From positions 868,001-932,000 of the forward strand of contig NZ_CP088017.1 in NCBI RefSeq assembly GCF_021049285.1: a stretch of 64,000 bases of DNA, read 5' to 3'. Below the pieces are notes generated by a model, which did no database searches, had not been told where the DNA came from, and worked only from the letters and a program-made list of their open reading frames with translations. Positions 50,133 through 58,501 of the stretch are shown here, in pieces (positions within the stretch are counted from its first letter, which is position 1; each line of letters begins with the position of its first letter). The DNA comes from Ruania halotolerans. Its GTDB lineage: Bacteria > Actinomycetota > Actinomycetes > Actinomycetales > Beutenbergiaceae. Both the position numbers and the translations under genes were made by a program.

Positions 50133-51113
50133 ATGATGGTTGTGCACACCGAGGAGGTGAGCGCTGCCGGGGCACGGGTGCGACGACGCGCGCGTGGCGT
50201 GCCCGATCCCCGGGAGCGGTCATGGTGGCTGCAGGCCGATCATCCGCTACCGCTTGGTCTGCGCCGACCCGAGGACGGTCCGCTTCGGCTGATCGCAGCC
50301 ACTGAATGCACGGTATTGGCTGGCTTTCGGGAACCGACCGCGATTGCGGCGAACCTGGATCGGCTCGATGTGCACGGACTCGCCGATGTGGTGACCGTGC
50401 TGCGGCGGCCAGACCAGGCCGAGGCGCTCCTCTACGCTCTCGGTTTGCTGTTCGCGACGGGCCGTGCCGCTCAGATCTCGCTGGCGCGCCGCGTCACGGT
50501 GGCGGCGGCGCGATCGGCGGATGAGCCGGTGCTGGCCCGGGTGGTGGAACTGGCCAGGCACCACGGTGACGATCCGGGGGTGTTGTTGAGCATCTTCTTG
50601 CATGAGGTACGGATAGCCCCGGGGGACGTCCTTCAGATCGGTTCAGGTATGGTCTACGGCCTCGTGTCCGGCCGTGCCTTGCATGTGACTCGCAGGCGCG
50701 GTTCGACGATCGCGGTGGGCCTTTCCCTGGAGCCGGTCGCCACCGGTGCAGTGCTGCAGCGCCTCGGCGCGAAGGTCGGGCCGGCTCGGCTGGTCCCCGG
50801 GGTCGGATCCGGATCGCTGCTGAACTATCCGGCCGTCGACGGCATCACCCTGGCGCAGGTGGCCTCCGGCCACGCACAGGTGCACCTCGGCCCGAAGGCG
50901 GTTGCCGTCGCGCTTGGCTGTGACGGGTGGGTGGAGGAGGGGCCACGCCGTCGGTCGATCCTCGCGGGCGGGCCTGCTGTCGGCCTCCCGCCAGGGCTCG
51001 TTCGGGTGGGTTCGCGGGGAAGGTTGGCGATCTTCGCTGACGCGGAGGACCTGTCCGATCGCCGGAGTCCAGCTGCGGCGGAGGCCGCCTCAGCGCTGGA
51101 CGACGTTGAGTAG
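50133..51113 (+). CDS. Degenerate mannose-6-phosphate isomerase-like (cupin) protein
   Basis: 326 residues with an AGGGGGAC ribosome site. It is not a clean match to any family, but two stretches recall type I mannose-6-phosphate isomerase. LRLIAATECTVLAGFREPTAIAANL (about 51-75) aligns with the KPEMAIALTPFEALCGFRP region. GVLLSIFLHEVRIAPGDVLQIGSGMVYGLVSGRALHVT aligns with LLNRVxLxPGEAxFLPAGxPHAYLxGxxLEVM. Here the metal/substrate residues (E in KPE, H in PHAY, R in RGGLT) are replaced, and the N-terminal QxH metal site is missing. It may be a non-catalytic sugar sensor or a diverged enzyme. Its 3' end overlaps the converging dehydrogenase gene by 24 bases. Confidence 0.65.
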   Translation: MMVVHTEEVSAAGARVRRRARGVPDPRERSWWLQADHPLPLGLRRPEDGPLRLIAATECTVLAGFREPTAIAANLDRLDVHGLADVVTVLRRPDQAEALLYALGLLFATGRAAQISLARRVTVAAARSADEPVLARVVELARHHGDDPGVLLSIFLHEVRIAPGDVLQIGSGMVYGLVSGRALHVTRRRGSTIAVGLSLEPVATGAVLQRLGAKVGPARLVPGVGSGSLLNYPAVDGITLAQVASGHAQVHLGPKAVAVALGCDGWVEEGPRRRSILAGGPAVGLPPGLVRVGSRGRLAIFADAEDLSDRRSPAAAEAASALDDVE

Positions 51114-52031
51114 TTCCTCGCCCGAGAGCAGTCGCTGAAGGTTCGTACTGATCAGCCGTTCCGGCGCTTCGGGTCGCCCGCCGGCCGAGTGCGGGGTGAT
51201 GATGACGTTCGGCGCCGTCCACAGCGGGGAACTCGCCGGCAACGGTTCGGTGTCGAAGACGTCGAGAGCGGCGCCTGCCACGGTTCCGGCCTCCAGAGCC
51301 GCGACAAGGGCGTCCTCATCCACCGTGGCACCACGCCCGACGTTCACCAGCCAGGCACGATCGGGTAGCAGGTCCAGTACTTCGGCGTCGACCACCTTCG
51401 CCGTGGCGGGAGTGGCGGGCAGGATGTTGACCAGCACGTCCGCCGTCGGCAGTACGGCAGGCAGGTCGGCTGGGGTCACCACCGGGTACCCGTTCCGGTC
51501 TCCGGCGCTGGTGGCCACGCCGGTCACCTGCGCCCCTAGTGCGGTGAGGTAGCCGGCCAGCCGGGTGCCGATCCCACCGAAACCCCAGATCACCACGTGC
51601 GCGCCGGTCAGGGTACTGAGCCGCTCGGTCGCACCGAAGGGCTTGTTCGCATCATCCGAGGCGTGCCAGGCCGATTCGGCCTGGGCACGGACTGCCCGAT
51701 CCAAGCGCCTCGCGGCGGCCAGCAGCAGGGCCAGCGTGTGTTCGGCAACCGGGGCGTCATGCAGGCCACTCCCGGAGCACAGCACCACATCGTCCCTGAA
51801 CCCGGCCTCCTCGACCTTGTCCGTCCCGGCCATCAGCGCTTGGATCCATCGCAGTCGAGGCAGTTCCGCCGGCATCGCCGCCAGTCGGTCGCCCGGGTTC
51901 GCCCAGACCACCACTGCCTCGGCGTCGGCGTGTTCGGCCGGGATGGGTGCGTGGGTGTCGTAGACGTGCGTGTGTACGCCGTCGGGGGTGTCCAGGGAGA
52001 GCGTGATCGAACTCGGCAGCAGCAACTTCAT
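51090..52031 (-). CDS. D-isomer-specific 2-hydroxyacid dehydrogenase
   Basis: 313 residues. The NAD domain has VVIWGFGGIGTRLAGYLTALGAQVTGVATS (GxGxxG). DLPAVLPTADVLVNILPATPATAKVVDAEVLDLLPDRAWLVNVGRGATVDEDALVAALEAGTVAGAALDVFDTEPLPASSPLWTAPNVIITPHSAG holds the catalytic Arg (NVGRGA), Glu (DTEPLP) and His (TPHSAG). It reduces a 2-keto acid or oxidises a D-hydroxy acid; the substrate is not readable. A 4-base overlap joins it to the DUF2530 gene. Confidence 0.92.
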   Translation of the reverse strand: MKLLLPSSITLSLDTPDGVHTHVYDTHAPIPAEHADAEAVVVWANPGDRLAAMPAELPRLRWIQALMAGTDKVEEAGFRDDVVLCSGSGLHDAPVAEHTLALLLAAARRLDRAVRAQAESAWHASDDANKPFGATERLSTLTGAHVVIWGFGGIGTRLAGYLTALGAQVTGVATSAGDRNGYPVVTPADLPAVLPTADVLVNILPATPATAKVVDAEVLDLLPDRAWLVNVGRGATVDEDALVAALEAGTVAGAALDVFDTEPLPASSPLWTAPNVIITPHSAGGRPEAPERLISTNLQRLLSGEELLNVVQR

Positions 52032-52267
52032 TCGGACATTCCCTCATCGTCGATCAGATGCACCTTGTGCGCCCACCAGTACCCCACCGCACCCAGCACG
52101 ATGCCTGCCAGGCACACCAGAGCGTAGCGACCGTCCGGTGAATGCTCTCTCAGGTGCAGCACTCCCAGGATGACCAGGCCGAGCAGCCAGGCACAGTTCC
52201 CGACGGCGAACAATGCCTTCGCGTTCACCCGTGCGGGGCGTAATTCTCGGCGTGGGTGGTCGCGCAC
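52028..52267 (-). CDS. DUF2530 small membrane protein
   Basis: 79 residues from a GTG at 52267. Two hydrophobic helices (about 19-38, LFAVGNCAWLLGLVILGVLHL, and about 48-66, YALVCLAGIVLGAVGYWWA) and a basic N-terminus fit DUF2530, an actinobacterial family often next to NCS2 permease genes, as here (divergent, 55 bp apart). The function is unknown. Confidence 0.82.
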   Translation of the reverse strand: MRDHPRRELRPARVNAKALFAVGNCAWLLGLVILGVLHLREHSPDGRYALVCLAGIVLGAVGYWWAHKVHLIDDEGMSE

Positions 52268-52322
52268 AGGTCGATCCTAGTGGTTCACGTTCATGGCCTG
52301 GGTTCTGCCAGGATGACGGCCT

Positions 52323-53801
52323 ATGAGCACCTCGTCCTCGCTCGGCGTCGCACCCGCCGGCCCGTTAGACCGTTTCTTCCGGATCACCGAACGCGGTTCG
52401 ACCGTGGGCCGCGAGCTTCGCGGCGGGCTGGTCACGTTCTTCGCGATGAGCTACATCATCGTGTTGAACCCGCTGATCATCGGCACCGTGGCGGATGGCA
52501 GCGGCTCCTACATCGGCGGTGACGAAGGGCTCGCCGTGGCCCGGGTGGCCGCGGCGACTGCACTGGTGGCCGGGCTGATGTCGATCCTGATGGGACTGGT
52601 GGCCAACTTCCCGCTGGCGCTGGCGGCCGGACTGGGCCTGAACGCCGTCGTGGCTTTCTCGATCGCGATTCTTCCGGACATGACCTGGCCGGACGCGATG
52701 GGCCTGGTGGTGATCGAGGGACTGATCATCCTGTTGCTCGTACTCACCGGCTTCCGGGAAGCGGTGTTCCGCGCCGTGCCCAAGGAGTTGCGCACGGCCA
52801 TCAGCGTGGGGATCGGGTTGTTCATTGCGTTCATCGGGCTGGTGGACGCCGGAATCGTGCGGATCCCGGCATCGCTGGCCACCCCGGTGGAGCTCGGGCA
52901 CGCCGGCTCACTCGCCGGCTGGCCCAGCCTGGTGTTCGTACTCGGCCTGTTGACGGCGATCATCCTGCACCTGCGCAAGGTGCGCGGCGCGCTGCTCATC
53001 GCGATCATCGGCGCCACGGTGCTGGCGATCGTGATCGAGGGGATCGCGCAGGTGGGCGGCGCGGTCAATGAGGACGGCACACCGAACCCGAACGGCTGGC
53101 GCCTGAACAGCCCCGACCTGCCCGATGCCTGGGTGCGGGTCCCCGACTTCTCCCTGCTCGGGCAGTTCTCGCTGCTGGGATCGCTGGAGAAGATCGGCCT
53201 GGTCACGATGGTGCTGCTGGTGTTCTCCCTGCTGCTCGCCGACTTCTTCGACACGATGGGCACGATGGTGGCTGTGGGCAGCGAGGGGAAGCTGCTCGAT
53301 GCCGAGGGAAATCCTCAGGGGACGCGGCGAATCCTCGTGGTGGATTCGATCGCGGCTGCCGCCGGTGGCGCCGGATCGGTCTCCTCGAACACCTCCTACA
53401 TCGAGTCCGCAGCAGGTGTGGGCGACGGCGCCCGGACCGGCCTGGCCTCGGTGGTGACCGGAGTGGCGTTCCTGCTCGCCACGTTCCTCGCACCCGTGGT
53501 GGATATGGTGCCGTATGAGGCAGCCACGCCGGCGTTGGTGGTGGTCGGGTTCCTGATGATGACTCAGGTGACGGGTGTGGACTGGAAGAATGGCGAGGTT
53601 GCCATTCCCGCGTTCCTGACGATCGTGCTGATGCCGTTCACGTTCTCGATCACGGCGGGGATGGGCGCGGGGTTCATCGCCTATGTGGTGATCAAGGTGG
53701 CCCTGGGCAAGGTCCGCGCTGTGCACCCGCTGATGTGGGTGACGGCCGTGCTGTTCATCCTCTACTTCGTACGCGGGCCTCTGCAGGCGCTCGCGGGGTG
53801 A
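52323..53801 (+). CDS. NCS2-family nucleobase permease (AzgA-like)
   Basis: 492 residues with 12-14 hydrophobic helices. Markers: FFRITERGSTVGRELRGGLVTFFAMSYIIVLNPLIIG, NFPLALAAGLGLNAVVAFSI, LRTAISVGIGLFIAFIGLVDAGIV, LLLADFFDTMGTMVAVGSEGKLLD (the Asp/Phe-rich NCS2 helix) and SVSSNTSYIESAAGVGDGARTGLASVVTG. This is the AzgA/PbuG branch, which imports adenine, guanine or hypoxanthine with protons. There is no purine riboswitch ahead of it. Confidence 0.94.
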   Translation: MSTSSSLGVAPAGPLDRFFRITERGSTVGRELRGGLVTFFAMSYIIVLNPLIIGTVADGSGSYIGGDEGLAVARVAAATALVAGLMSILMGLVANFPLALAAGLGLNAVVAFSIAILPDMTWPDAMGLVVIEGLIILLLVLTGFREAVFRAVPKELRTAISVGIGLFIAFIGLVDAGIVRIPASLATPVELGHAGSLAGWPSLVFVLGLLTAIILHLRKVRGALLIAIIGATVLAIVIEGIAQVGGAVNEDGTPNPNGWRLNSPDLPDAWVRVPDFSLLGQFSLLGSLEKIGLVTMVLLVFSLLLADFFDTMGTMVAVGSEGKLLDAEGNPQGTRRILVVDSIAAAAGGAGSVSSNTSYIESAAGVGDGARTGLASVVTGVAFLLATFLAPVVDMVPYEAATPALVVVGFLMMTQVTGVDWKNGEVAIPAFLTIVLMPFTFSITAGMGAGFIAYVVIKVALGKVRAVHPLMWVTAVLFILYFVRGPLQALAG

Positions 53802-53830
53802 GTGTCAGACCCTCCTGAGATGGTGGCTAC

Positions 53831-55519
53831 ATGGTCGAAGTCGTGGTGGATGAGGAGAGCGGGTCAGACGGCTCGCGGGCCCCGACTGCGCTCGAACAGT
53901 GGCTCGTGCGTGAGGTGGCCGAGCATCTGAGCCGGCCGCTGCATGAGCAGTTGGCGAACCATCAGGCGGGTGGTTCGCTTCTTGACCGACTGGATCTGCT
54001 CGATCTTGAGTCCGCAGATGACGCCGCCCTGGTGGAGGCTGTCGCCGCTGCACGACGGGTTGAGTCGCGTGCCCATGAGCTGGCCCTGCGCGCCGCGGCG
54101 GCTCTGGCTGACCGCCCGTCGATGCAGCCCGGTGCCCTCGCCGAACATACTCGCGGCCCCGTCGGTGTGGCCGGTGATGAGCTTGCTCTGCGGCTGCGCA
54201 CTACGAAGGAGGAAGGGCACCGGCTTGTTCGTCGCGGGCGGGCTATGCAGTCCATATTGACTCGCACCGGTGACGCGCTCGCGCTCGGCCGGATCGATCA
54301 GGCACGTGCCGCCGCGATCGCTGATGGACTGGATGGCGTGGCCTGGCAGGTGGCGATGGCCGTCGAGGATGCCGTGATTGAGCGCGCTCCACGCCGCACC
54401 GCTGCCCAGGTGCGTACCGACGTCGCCAAGGCATTGATCGCCGTCGATCCCGATGAGGCAGAGCAGCGGGCGCGAGCGAGGCGATCCGATCGGCATGTCT
54501 CCCGGCCGCGAGCCCTTCCCGACGGCGTTGCCTCCATGCGTATAGAAGGTCCGGCCGCTGAGGTGCTCACCCTCGACGTGGCACTCGAATCGGCAGCACG
54601 GGCGGCCAAGCATGAAGGGGACGTCCGGACGCTTGCGCAGCTCCGATTCGACGCGTTGACAGGGTTGGGCAGCCAGGCGCTGGCCGCTGGAACCTTCGGT
54701 GCCTCCGGTTCCGGTGGATATTCCGGATCTGAACGAGACGCTGATGCCGCTGGTGGCATCGATGTGCGCTCTGGCTCTGATGGCTCTAAGGGTTCTGATG
54801 GCGCTGACGCCACTCACGCCACCGCTGGTGCTGGTGCTGGTGCCGGTGCGGGCGTTGCGTCAGGCGTGCCAATTGGGACGATGGGTGGACGACGCCCGCA
54901 TATCCAGGTGACGATCCCCTTCAATCATCTGTTCCCGGAGGCTTGTGAGACGGGCACGGAAGCTGCCGCGAAGGGCGAGAAGGCCAGCGGCACGGTCACG
55001 GAGGACGTGGCGGCCAGTGTTGCGATCACGGAGCGCAAGGTACCGGTGTTGGCTGGCTACGGGCCGATCACACCGGCCGCGGCGCGTGCGATCGCCCTTG
55101 GAGGGATCTGGCAGCGCTTGGTCACGGACCCGCTCACCGGTGCTGTGCTCGACGTCGGCCCCGCCCGCTACCGGCCGCCTCCCGCGATGGCCGATCTGGT
55201 GCGCGCGAGGGATGGCACCTGTGTGCGACCTGGCTGTACGCATCAGGCCGAGTACTGCCAGCTCGATCACACGATCCCCTTCGGTTCGGGTGGGCGGACG
55301 AGCGTGTCCAATCTCGGCCCGTTGTGCACCCGCGACCATCTCATCAAGACGCACGGCGACTTCACCGTGAACCAGGTCGAACCGGGGGTCTTCGAGTGGA
55401 CGACGCCCGCTGGTTATCGGTATCGGCGCGAGCGCGACGGAACCACCACGGATCTCGGTGTCGGACCATCGGGTACGCCCCGCCAGGATCATCAGCGCGG
55501 TGACGACCCGCCGTTCTGA
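53831..55519 (+). CDS. DUF222 / HNH endonuclease-domain protein (13E12-like)
   Basis: 562 residues. A helical DUF222 domain (about 20-260) includes DALALGRIDQARAAAIADGLDGVAWQVAMAVEDAVIERAPRRTAAQVRTDVAKALIAVDP. The C-terminal HNH motif reads CVRPGCTHQAEYCQLDHTIPFGSGGRTSVSNLGPLCTRDHLIKTHGDF. Between them is a Gly/Ser/Ala-rich insert of about 65 residues (AGTFGASGSGGYSGSE ... AGAGAGAGAGVASG) encoded by simple repeats. Such proteins are numerous in actinobacteria; nuclease activity is presumed, and the biological role is unknown. Confidence 0.92.
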   Translation: MVEVVVDEESGSDGSRAPTALEQWLVREVAEHLSRPLHEQLANHQAGGSLLDRLDLLDLESADDAALVEAVAAARRVESRAHELALRAAAALADRPSMQPGALAEHTRGPVGVAGDELALRLRTTKEEGHRLVRRGRAMQSILTRTGDALALGRIDQARAAAIADGLDGVAWQVAMAVEDAVIERAPRRTAAQVRTDVAKALIAVDPDEAEQRARARRSDRHVSRPRALPDGVASMRIEGPAAEVLTLDVALESAARAAKHEGDVRTLAQLRFDALTGLGSQALAAGTFGASGSGGYSGSERDADAAGGIDVRSGSDGSKGSDGADATHATAGAGAGAGAGVASGVPIGTMGGRRPHIQVTIPFNHLFPEACETGTEAAAKGEKASGTVTEDVAASVAITERKVPVLAGYGPITPAAARAIALGGIWQRLVTDPLTGAVLDVGPARYRPPPAMADLVRARDGTCVRPGCTHQAEYCQLDHTIPFGSGGRTSVSNLGPLCTRDHLIKTHGDFTVNQVEPGVFEWTTPAGYRYRRERDGTTTDLGVGPSGTPRQDHQRGDDPPF

Positions 55520-55610
55520 CCGGCCCAGGCTTGCCTGCGGTGTGAGTGCCCTCGGCGCGGTGTGACCTACTTCAGTTGCGCATCCAGTGATCTGCTGCAC
55601 CCCGTGTTAC

Positions 55611-55660
55611 GGGGCAACACGGGGCAACACGGGGCAACACGGGGCAACACGGGGCAACAC
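55611..55660. repeat. 10-bp tandem repeat, five exact copies
   Basis: ggggcaacac is repeated five times without change, flanked by partial copies; the bases just 5' (ccccgtgtt) are the reverse complement of the repeat junction, so part of it can fold. It lies in the gap between the DUF222-HNH gene and marR. No gene spans it convincingly. Confidence 0.92.
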
Positions 55661-55717
55661 GGGATGCCGGCGCGCGAGAAGCGTGGGGGTGCAGAGTGTG
55701 GTCTCGCTCACTGGTAT

Positions 55718-55734
55718 TTACTTAGCCAAAGTAA
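55718..55734. promoter_or_regulatory. Candidate MarR operator
   Basis: TTACTT-agcca-AAGTAA is a 17-bp inverted repeat 19 bp before the marR ATG, in the most A+T-rich part of the gap. Its size, symmetry and place fit autoregulation by the MarR protein encoded directly downstream. Confidence 0.6.
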
Positions 55735-55753
55735 CGAGTTAACCTAGACGGCG

Positions 55754-56197
55754 ATGGGAAACGAACGTGGTGGCGCTTCGCGCCCGCCGGGGGGACTCGC
55801 CTCTCGGCTCCGGATGACGCTGCTGCGGACCTCTCGCAAGCTCCGTGCCGAGCAGGCCGGGCAACTGTCCGAGACGCACCGGTCGGTGCTCGCGAGTGTG
55901 GTCACGAACGGCCCCTTCACCCCTGGTGAGCTGGCTGCGCGCGAGCACGTCCAGCCGCCGTCGATGACCCGGACCATCCGGGGACTCGAGGACGCCGGGC
56001 TCTTGGCCCGCACCACCCACCCGACCGACCGCCGCCAGGTGCTCGTGACCGCTACGGAGGCCGGGAACGCCTACATCAAGGAGACCCGTCGCCGGCGGGA
56101 CGAGTGGCTGGCCCGCCGTCTGAAGTCCCTCACTCCCGCAGAACGCCAGACCCTCTCTGACGCCGAAGAGATCCTGAGGAGGATTACCACCCAGTGA
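55754..56197 (+). CDS. MarR-family transcriptional regulator
   Basis: 147 residues. The winged helix is clear: SETHRSVLASVVTNGPFTPGELAAREHVQPPSMTRTIRGLEDAGLLARTTHPTDRRQVLVTATEAG, with the DRR wing. Flanking helices make the dimer. Its stop overlaps the GTG start of the MFS gene (GTGA), so both are expressed together, likely controlled by the palindrome at 55718-55734 and an unknown inducer that the pump exports. Confidence 0.94.
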   Translation: MGNERGGASRPPGGLASRLRMTLLRTSRKLRAEQAGQLSETHRSVLASVVTNGPFTPGELAAREHVQPPSMTRTIRGLEDAGLLARTTHPTDRRQVLVTATEAGNAYIKETRRRRDEWLARRLKSLTPAERQTLSDAEEILRRITTQ

Positions 56198-57525
56198 GCG
56201 CCATGTTCGCCTCGTTACGCCAGTTCAATTACCGCCTCTGGTTCGCAGGGGCACTGGTGGCGAACATTGGTACCTGGATGCAGCGCATCGCCCAGGACTG
56301 GCTCGTGCTCACCGAACTCTCCGATGATTCCGGCATGGCCGTCGGGATCGTCACCGGGCTGCAGTTCGTCCCTTCGGTGCTGCTCACCCCGTACGCGGGC
56401 GTGCTGGCGGACCGGCTCGACAAGCGCAAGCTGCTGATGCTGACCCAGGGCGTGATGGGTGCGCTGGCCGCGGCTCTCGGGCTCCTGGTGCTGCTCGGTC
56501 ACGCCGAACTGTGGCACGTCTACGTCTTCGCGCTGCTGCTCGGTATCGCCAGTGCCTTCGATGTGCCGGCCCGGCAGACTTTCGTCTCCGAGCTCGTGCC
56601 CACCGGTGGCCTGCCGAATGCGGTGGCGCTGAACAGTGCCTCGTTCAACGCGGCCCGGATGATCGGCCCGGCGGTGGCCGGCCTGCTGATCGCGGTGGTC
56701 GGCCCCGGTTGGGTGTTCCTGATCAACGCGATCTCCTTCGCCGCGACGATCGTGGCGATGCTCGCGATGCGCACGGGTGAGCTACGCAAGGTTCCCCGCA
56801 CCCCGCGTGCCAAGGGGCAGCTGCGTGCCGGGATCGCCTATGTGCGCCACCGCAGTGACATCGTGATGATCATGGCCGTGGTGTTCGTGGTGGGCGGCTT
56901 CGGCCTGAACTTCCAGCTCACTTCCGCGGTGATGGCGCGGGTGGAGTTCGGCAGGGGCGCCGACGAGTACGGGATCCTCGGCTCCATCCTCGCGATCGGC
57001 TCGCTCGCCGGCGCCCTCATGGCAGCACGGCGCAAGAGGCCACGGGTGCGGGTGGTGATCGTGGCAGCGCTCGGCTTCGCCGTGAGCGCCACCTTGCTGG
57101 CGCTGGCTCCTACCTATGAGCTGTTCGCCCTCGCCTGCATCCCGGTGGGGTTCACGTCCCTGACGATGCTCACCTCCGCGAACGCCGCCATCCAGGTGAG
57201 CATCGATCCGGCCTTCCGCGGCCGGGTGATGAGCCTGTACGTCGTGGTGCTCTTCGCCGGGAACCCGATCGGTTCACCGCTGGTGGGCTGGATCGCGGAC
57301 GCCTGGGGACCGCGCTGGTCCATCGGGATCGGTGCGATCGCCGCCCTCCTCGTGGCACTCGCGGCGGCGCTCTGGGCACGGAAGCACTGGCACCTCGAGA
57401 TGCATTACCGGCTCCGCCAACGCCCGCACCTGCTGCTCACCAACGCCGGCGAACGGGCCGAGCAGGAGGCTGCCCGCGTCGAGATCGCCGGGCAGCAGAG
57501 CGTGGACCGCTCGCACGCTGCCTGA
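56194..57525 (+). CDS. MFS efflux transporter (EntS/MFS_3-like)
   Basis: 443 residues starting GTG (56194), fused by overlap to marR. The N-terminus FASLRQFNYRLWFAGALVANIGTWMQRIAQDWLVLTEL is typical of MFS_3/EntS-type exporters. It has twelve helices, with motif A as AGVLADRLDKRKLLML and VRVVIVAALGFAVSATLLALAPTYELF in the second half. The C-terminal 50 residues are polar. Coupling to MarR suggests drug or metabolite efflux. Confidence 0.93.
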   Translation: MSAMFASLRQFNYRLWFAGALVANIGTWMQRIAQDWLVLTELSDDSGMAVGIVTGLQFVPSVLLTPYAGVLADRLDKRKLLMLTQGVMGALAAALGLLVLLGHAELWHVYVFALLLGIASAFDVPARQTFVSELVPTGGLPNAVALNSASFNAARMIGPAVAGLLIAVVGPGWVFLINAISFAATIVAMLAMRTGELRKVPRTPRAKGQLRAGIAYVRHRSDIVMIMAVVFVVGGFGLNFQLTSAVMARVEFGRGADEYGILGSILAIGSLAGALMAARRKRPRVRVVIVAALGFAVSATLLALAPTYELFALACIPVGFTSLTMLTSANAAIQVSIDPAFRGRVMSLYVVVLFAGNPIGSPLVGWIADAWGPRWSIGIGAIAALLVALAAALWARKHWHLEMHYRLRQRPHLLLTNAGERAEQEAARVEIAGQQSVDRSHAA

Positions 57526-57654
57526 CGGCGGAACTCGCCAGCAGTGTCCGTCTCGCCAGGCAACGGCTGCCCTACTCGCTCGAGTGGGTCCCTGCCCACA
57601 GGCCGGACGCCCTGGTTGAGGTTGCGTGATGGCGAGTAGGGTGGAGGAGACAAA

Positions 57655-57752
57655 GCCCCCGGGGAGCGCGTTGGCGCTGAGAGTGCGGTCGCATACTGCG
57701 GCCGCAGACCCGAGGAACCTGATCCGGTTCGCACCGGCGTAGGGAGTAGGGC
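57655..57752 (+). ncRNA. TPP riboswitch (THI element)
   Basis: Conserved blocks appear in order: GGGGAGC (57661), CTGAGA (57677-57682), ACCC (57708-57711), GAACCTGATC (57715-57724) and GCGTAGGGA (57737-57745). The outer stem pairs gccc (57655-57658) with gggc (57749-57752). Between CTGAGA and ACCC is an extended optional arm. It precedes the ykoFEDC transporter operon, so it should shut the operon off when thiamine pyrophosphate is plentiful. Confidence 0.96.
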
Positions 57753-57811
57753 AACAGAAGCGAGTACTGGCGCAGCCATGCGCACGTACCCGGGCTGTCA
57801 CGTCCCTCGGG

Positions 57812-57833
57812 GGTCCCACCGACGAGGAGGACC
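57812..57833 (+). promoter_or_regulatory. Possible RBS-sequestering hairpin of the TPP riboswitch
   Basis: ggtcc (57812-57816) pairs with ggacc (57829-57833), placing the AGGAGG ribosome site (57825-57830) in the loop/stem. This would let the riboswitch act on translation initiation, the common mode in high-G+C bacteria. The stem is short and pairing with upstream bases was not evaluated. Confidence 0.4.
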
Positions 57834-57838
57834 ACCCC

Positions 57839-58501
57839 ATGTCCCACACCAGCGCTCCGCCGGCAGTTTCAGCCGGCACGGCCCTCGATACCGGTACGGC
57901 GCCGAGTCCGGACGCCTATGGCACCGGAGCCCGCTTCTCCCTGCACCCGATGACCGACTCCTTCATCGACGTCATCCTCGGTGCCCTGGAGGCCGCTGAC
58001 GGTGACGGCCTCGCCATCACCACTGATGATGTCTCCACACATCTGCGGGGGCCGGAAGATCGACTGCTCGCCTATCTCACTGAGGCGATCGCGCATGCCG
58101 GCCGCACCGGGGTGCACACGGTGGCCCACGTGTTGCTCTCACGGGGTTGCCCCGGGGAGGTGGCCTGCGAGGTGGCCGACGGCGCCGCGTACGCCCCGCA
58201 GGTGCCGAGCCCGGCCGCCACGACCGGCGTTCAGGCCAGTGCGCACTGGGCGCTCTATCCGCTCGACGATGGCCCTGACACCGATCACATGGCCGGCATC
58301 TACGCCGCCATCGAGCACGCCAAGGAGCTCGGTGTGTTCACACGATCTGAGCACTACGTGACTCGTCTCGATGGTGACCTCGCCGATGTGCTGGCGGCCG
58401 TCGTCGCTGGCTGGCTGCTGGTGGGCGCGGACGTGCGGCACGTGACCACGCACGTGACCATCTCGCTGAATTCCCCGACTGTGGCAGGAGGCGAACGATG
58501 A
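57839..58501 (+). CDS. ykoF: YkoF thiamine/HMP-binding protein
   Basis: 220 residues from the ATG at 57839, AGGAGG 8 bases upstream. There are two tandem YkoF/ACT-like domains: GARFSLHPMTDSFIDVILGALEAADGDGLAITTDDVSTHLRGPEDRLLAYLTEAIAHAGRTGVHTVAHVLLSRGCPG and SAHWALYPLDDGPDTDHMAGIYAAIEHAKELGVFTRSEHYVTRLDGDLADVLAAVVAGWLLVGADVRHVTTHVTIS. In Bacillus YkoF binds thiamine and works with the YkoEDC transporter. It is first in the riboswitch-controlled operon; its stop overlaps ykoE (ATGA). Confidence 0.95.
   Translation: MSHTSAPPAVSAGTALDTGTAPSPDAYGTGARFSLHPMTDSFIDVILGALEAADGDGLAITTDDVSTHLRGPEDRLLAYLTEAIAHAGRTGVHTVAHVLLSRGCPGEVACEVADGAAYAPQVPSPAATTGVQASAHWALYPLDDGPDTDHMAGIYAAIEHAKELGVFTRSEHYVTRLDGDLADVLAAVVAGWLLVGADVRHVTTHVTISLNSPTVAGGER

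Noticed and set aside
55611-55660. Short regular repeats considered as a CRISPR array
   Set aside because: The units are contiguous, 10 bp long and have no spacers; the same holds for the 15-bp repeat at 5685-5773.
55562-55747. A 61-codon frame with GNTGQHG repeats
   Set aside because: It is only the translation of the 10-bp tandem repeat, with no ribosome site or conservation that I can see.
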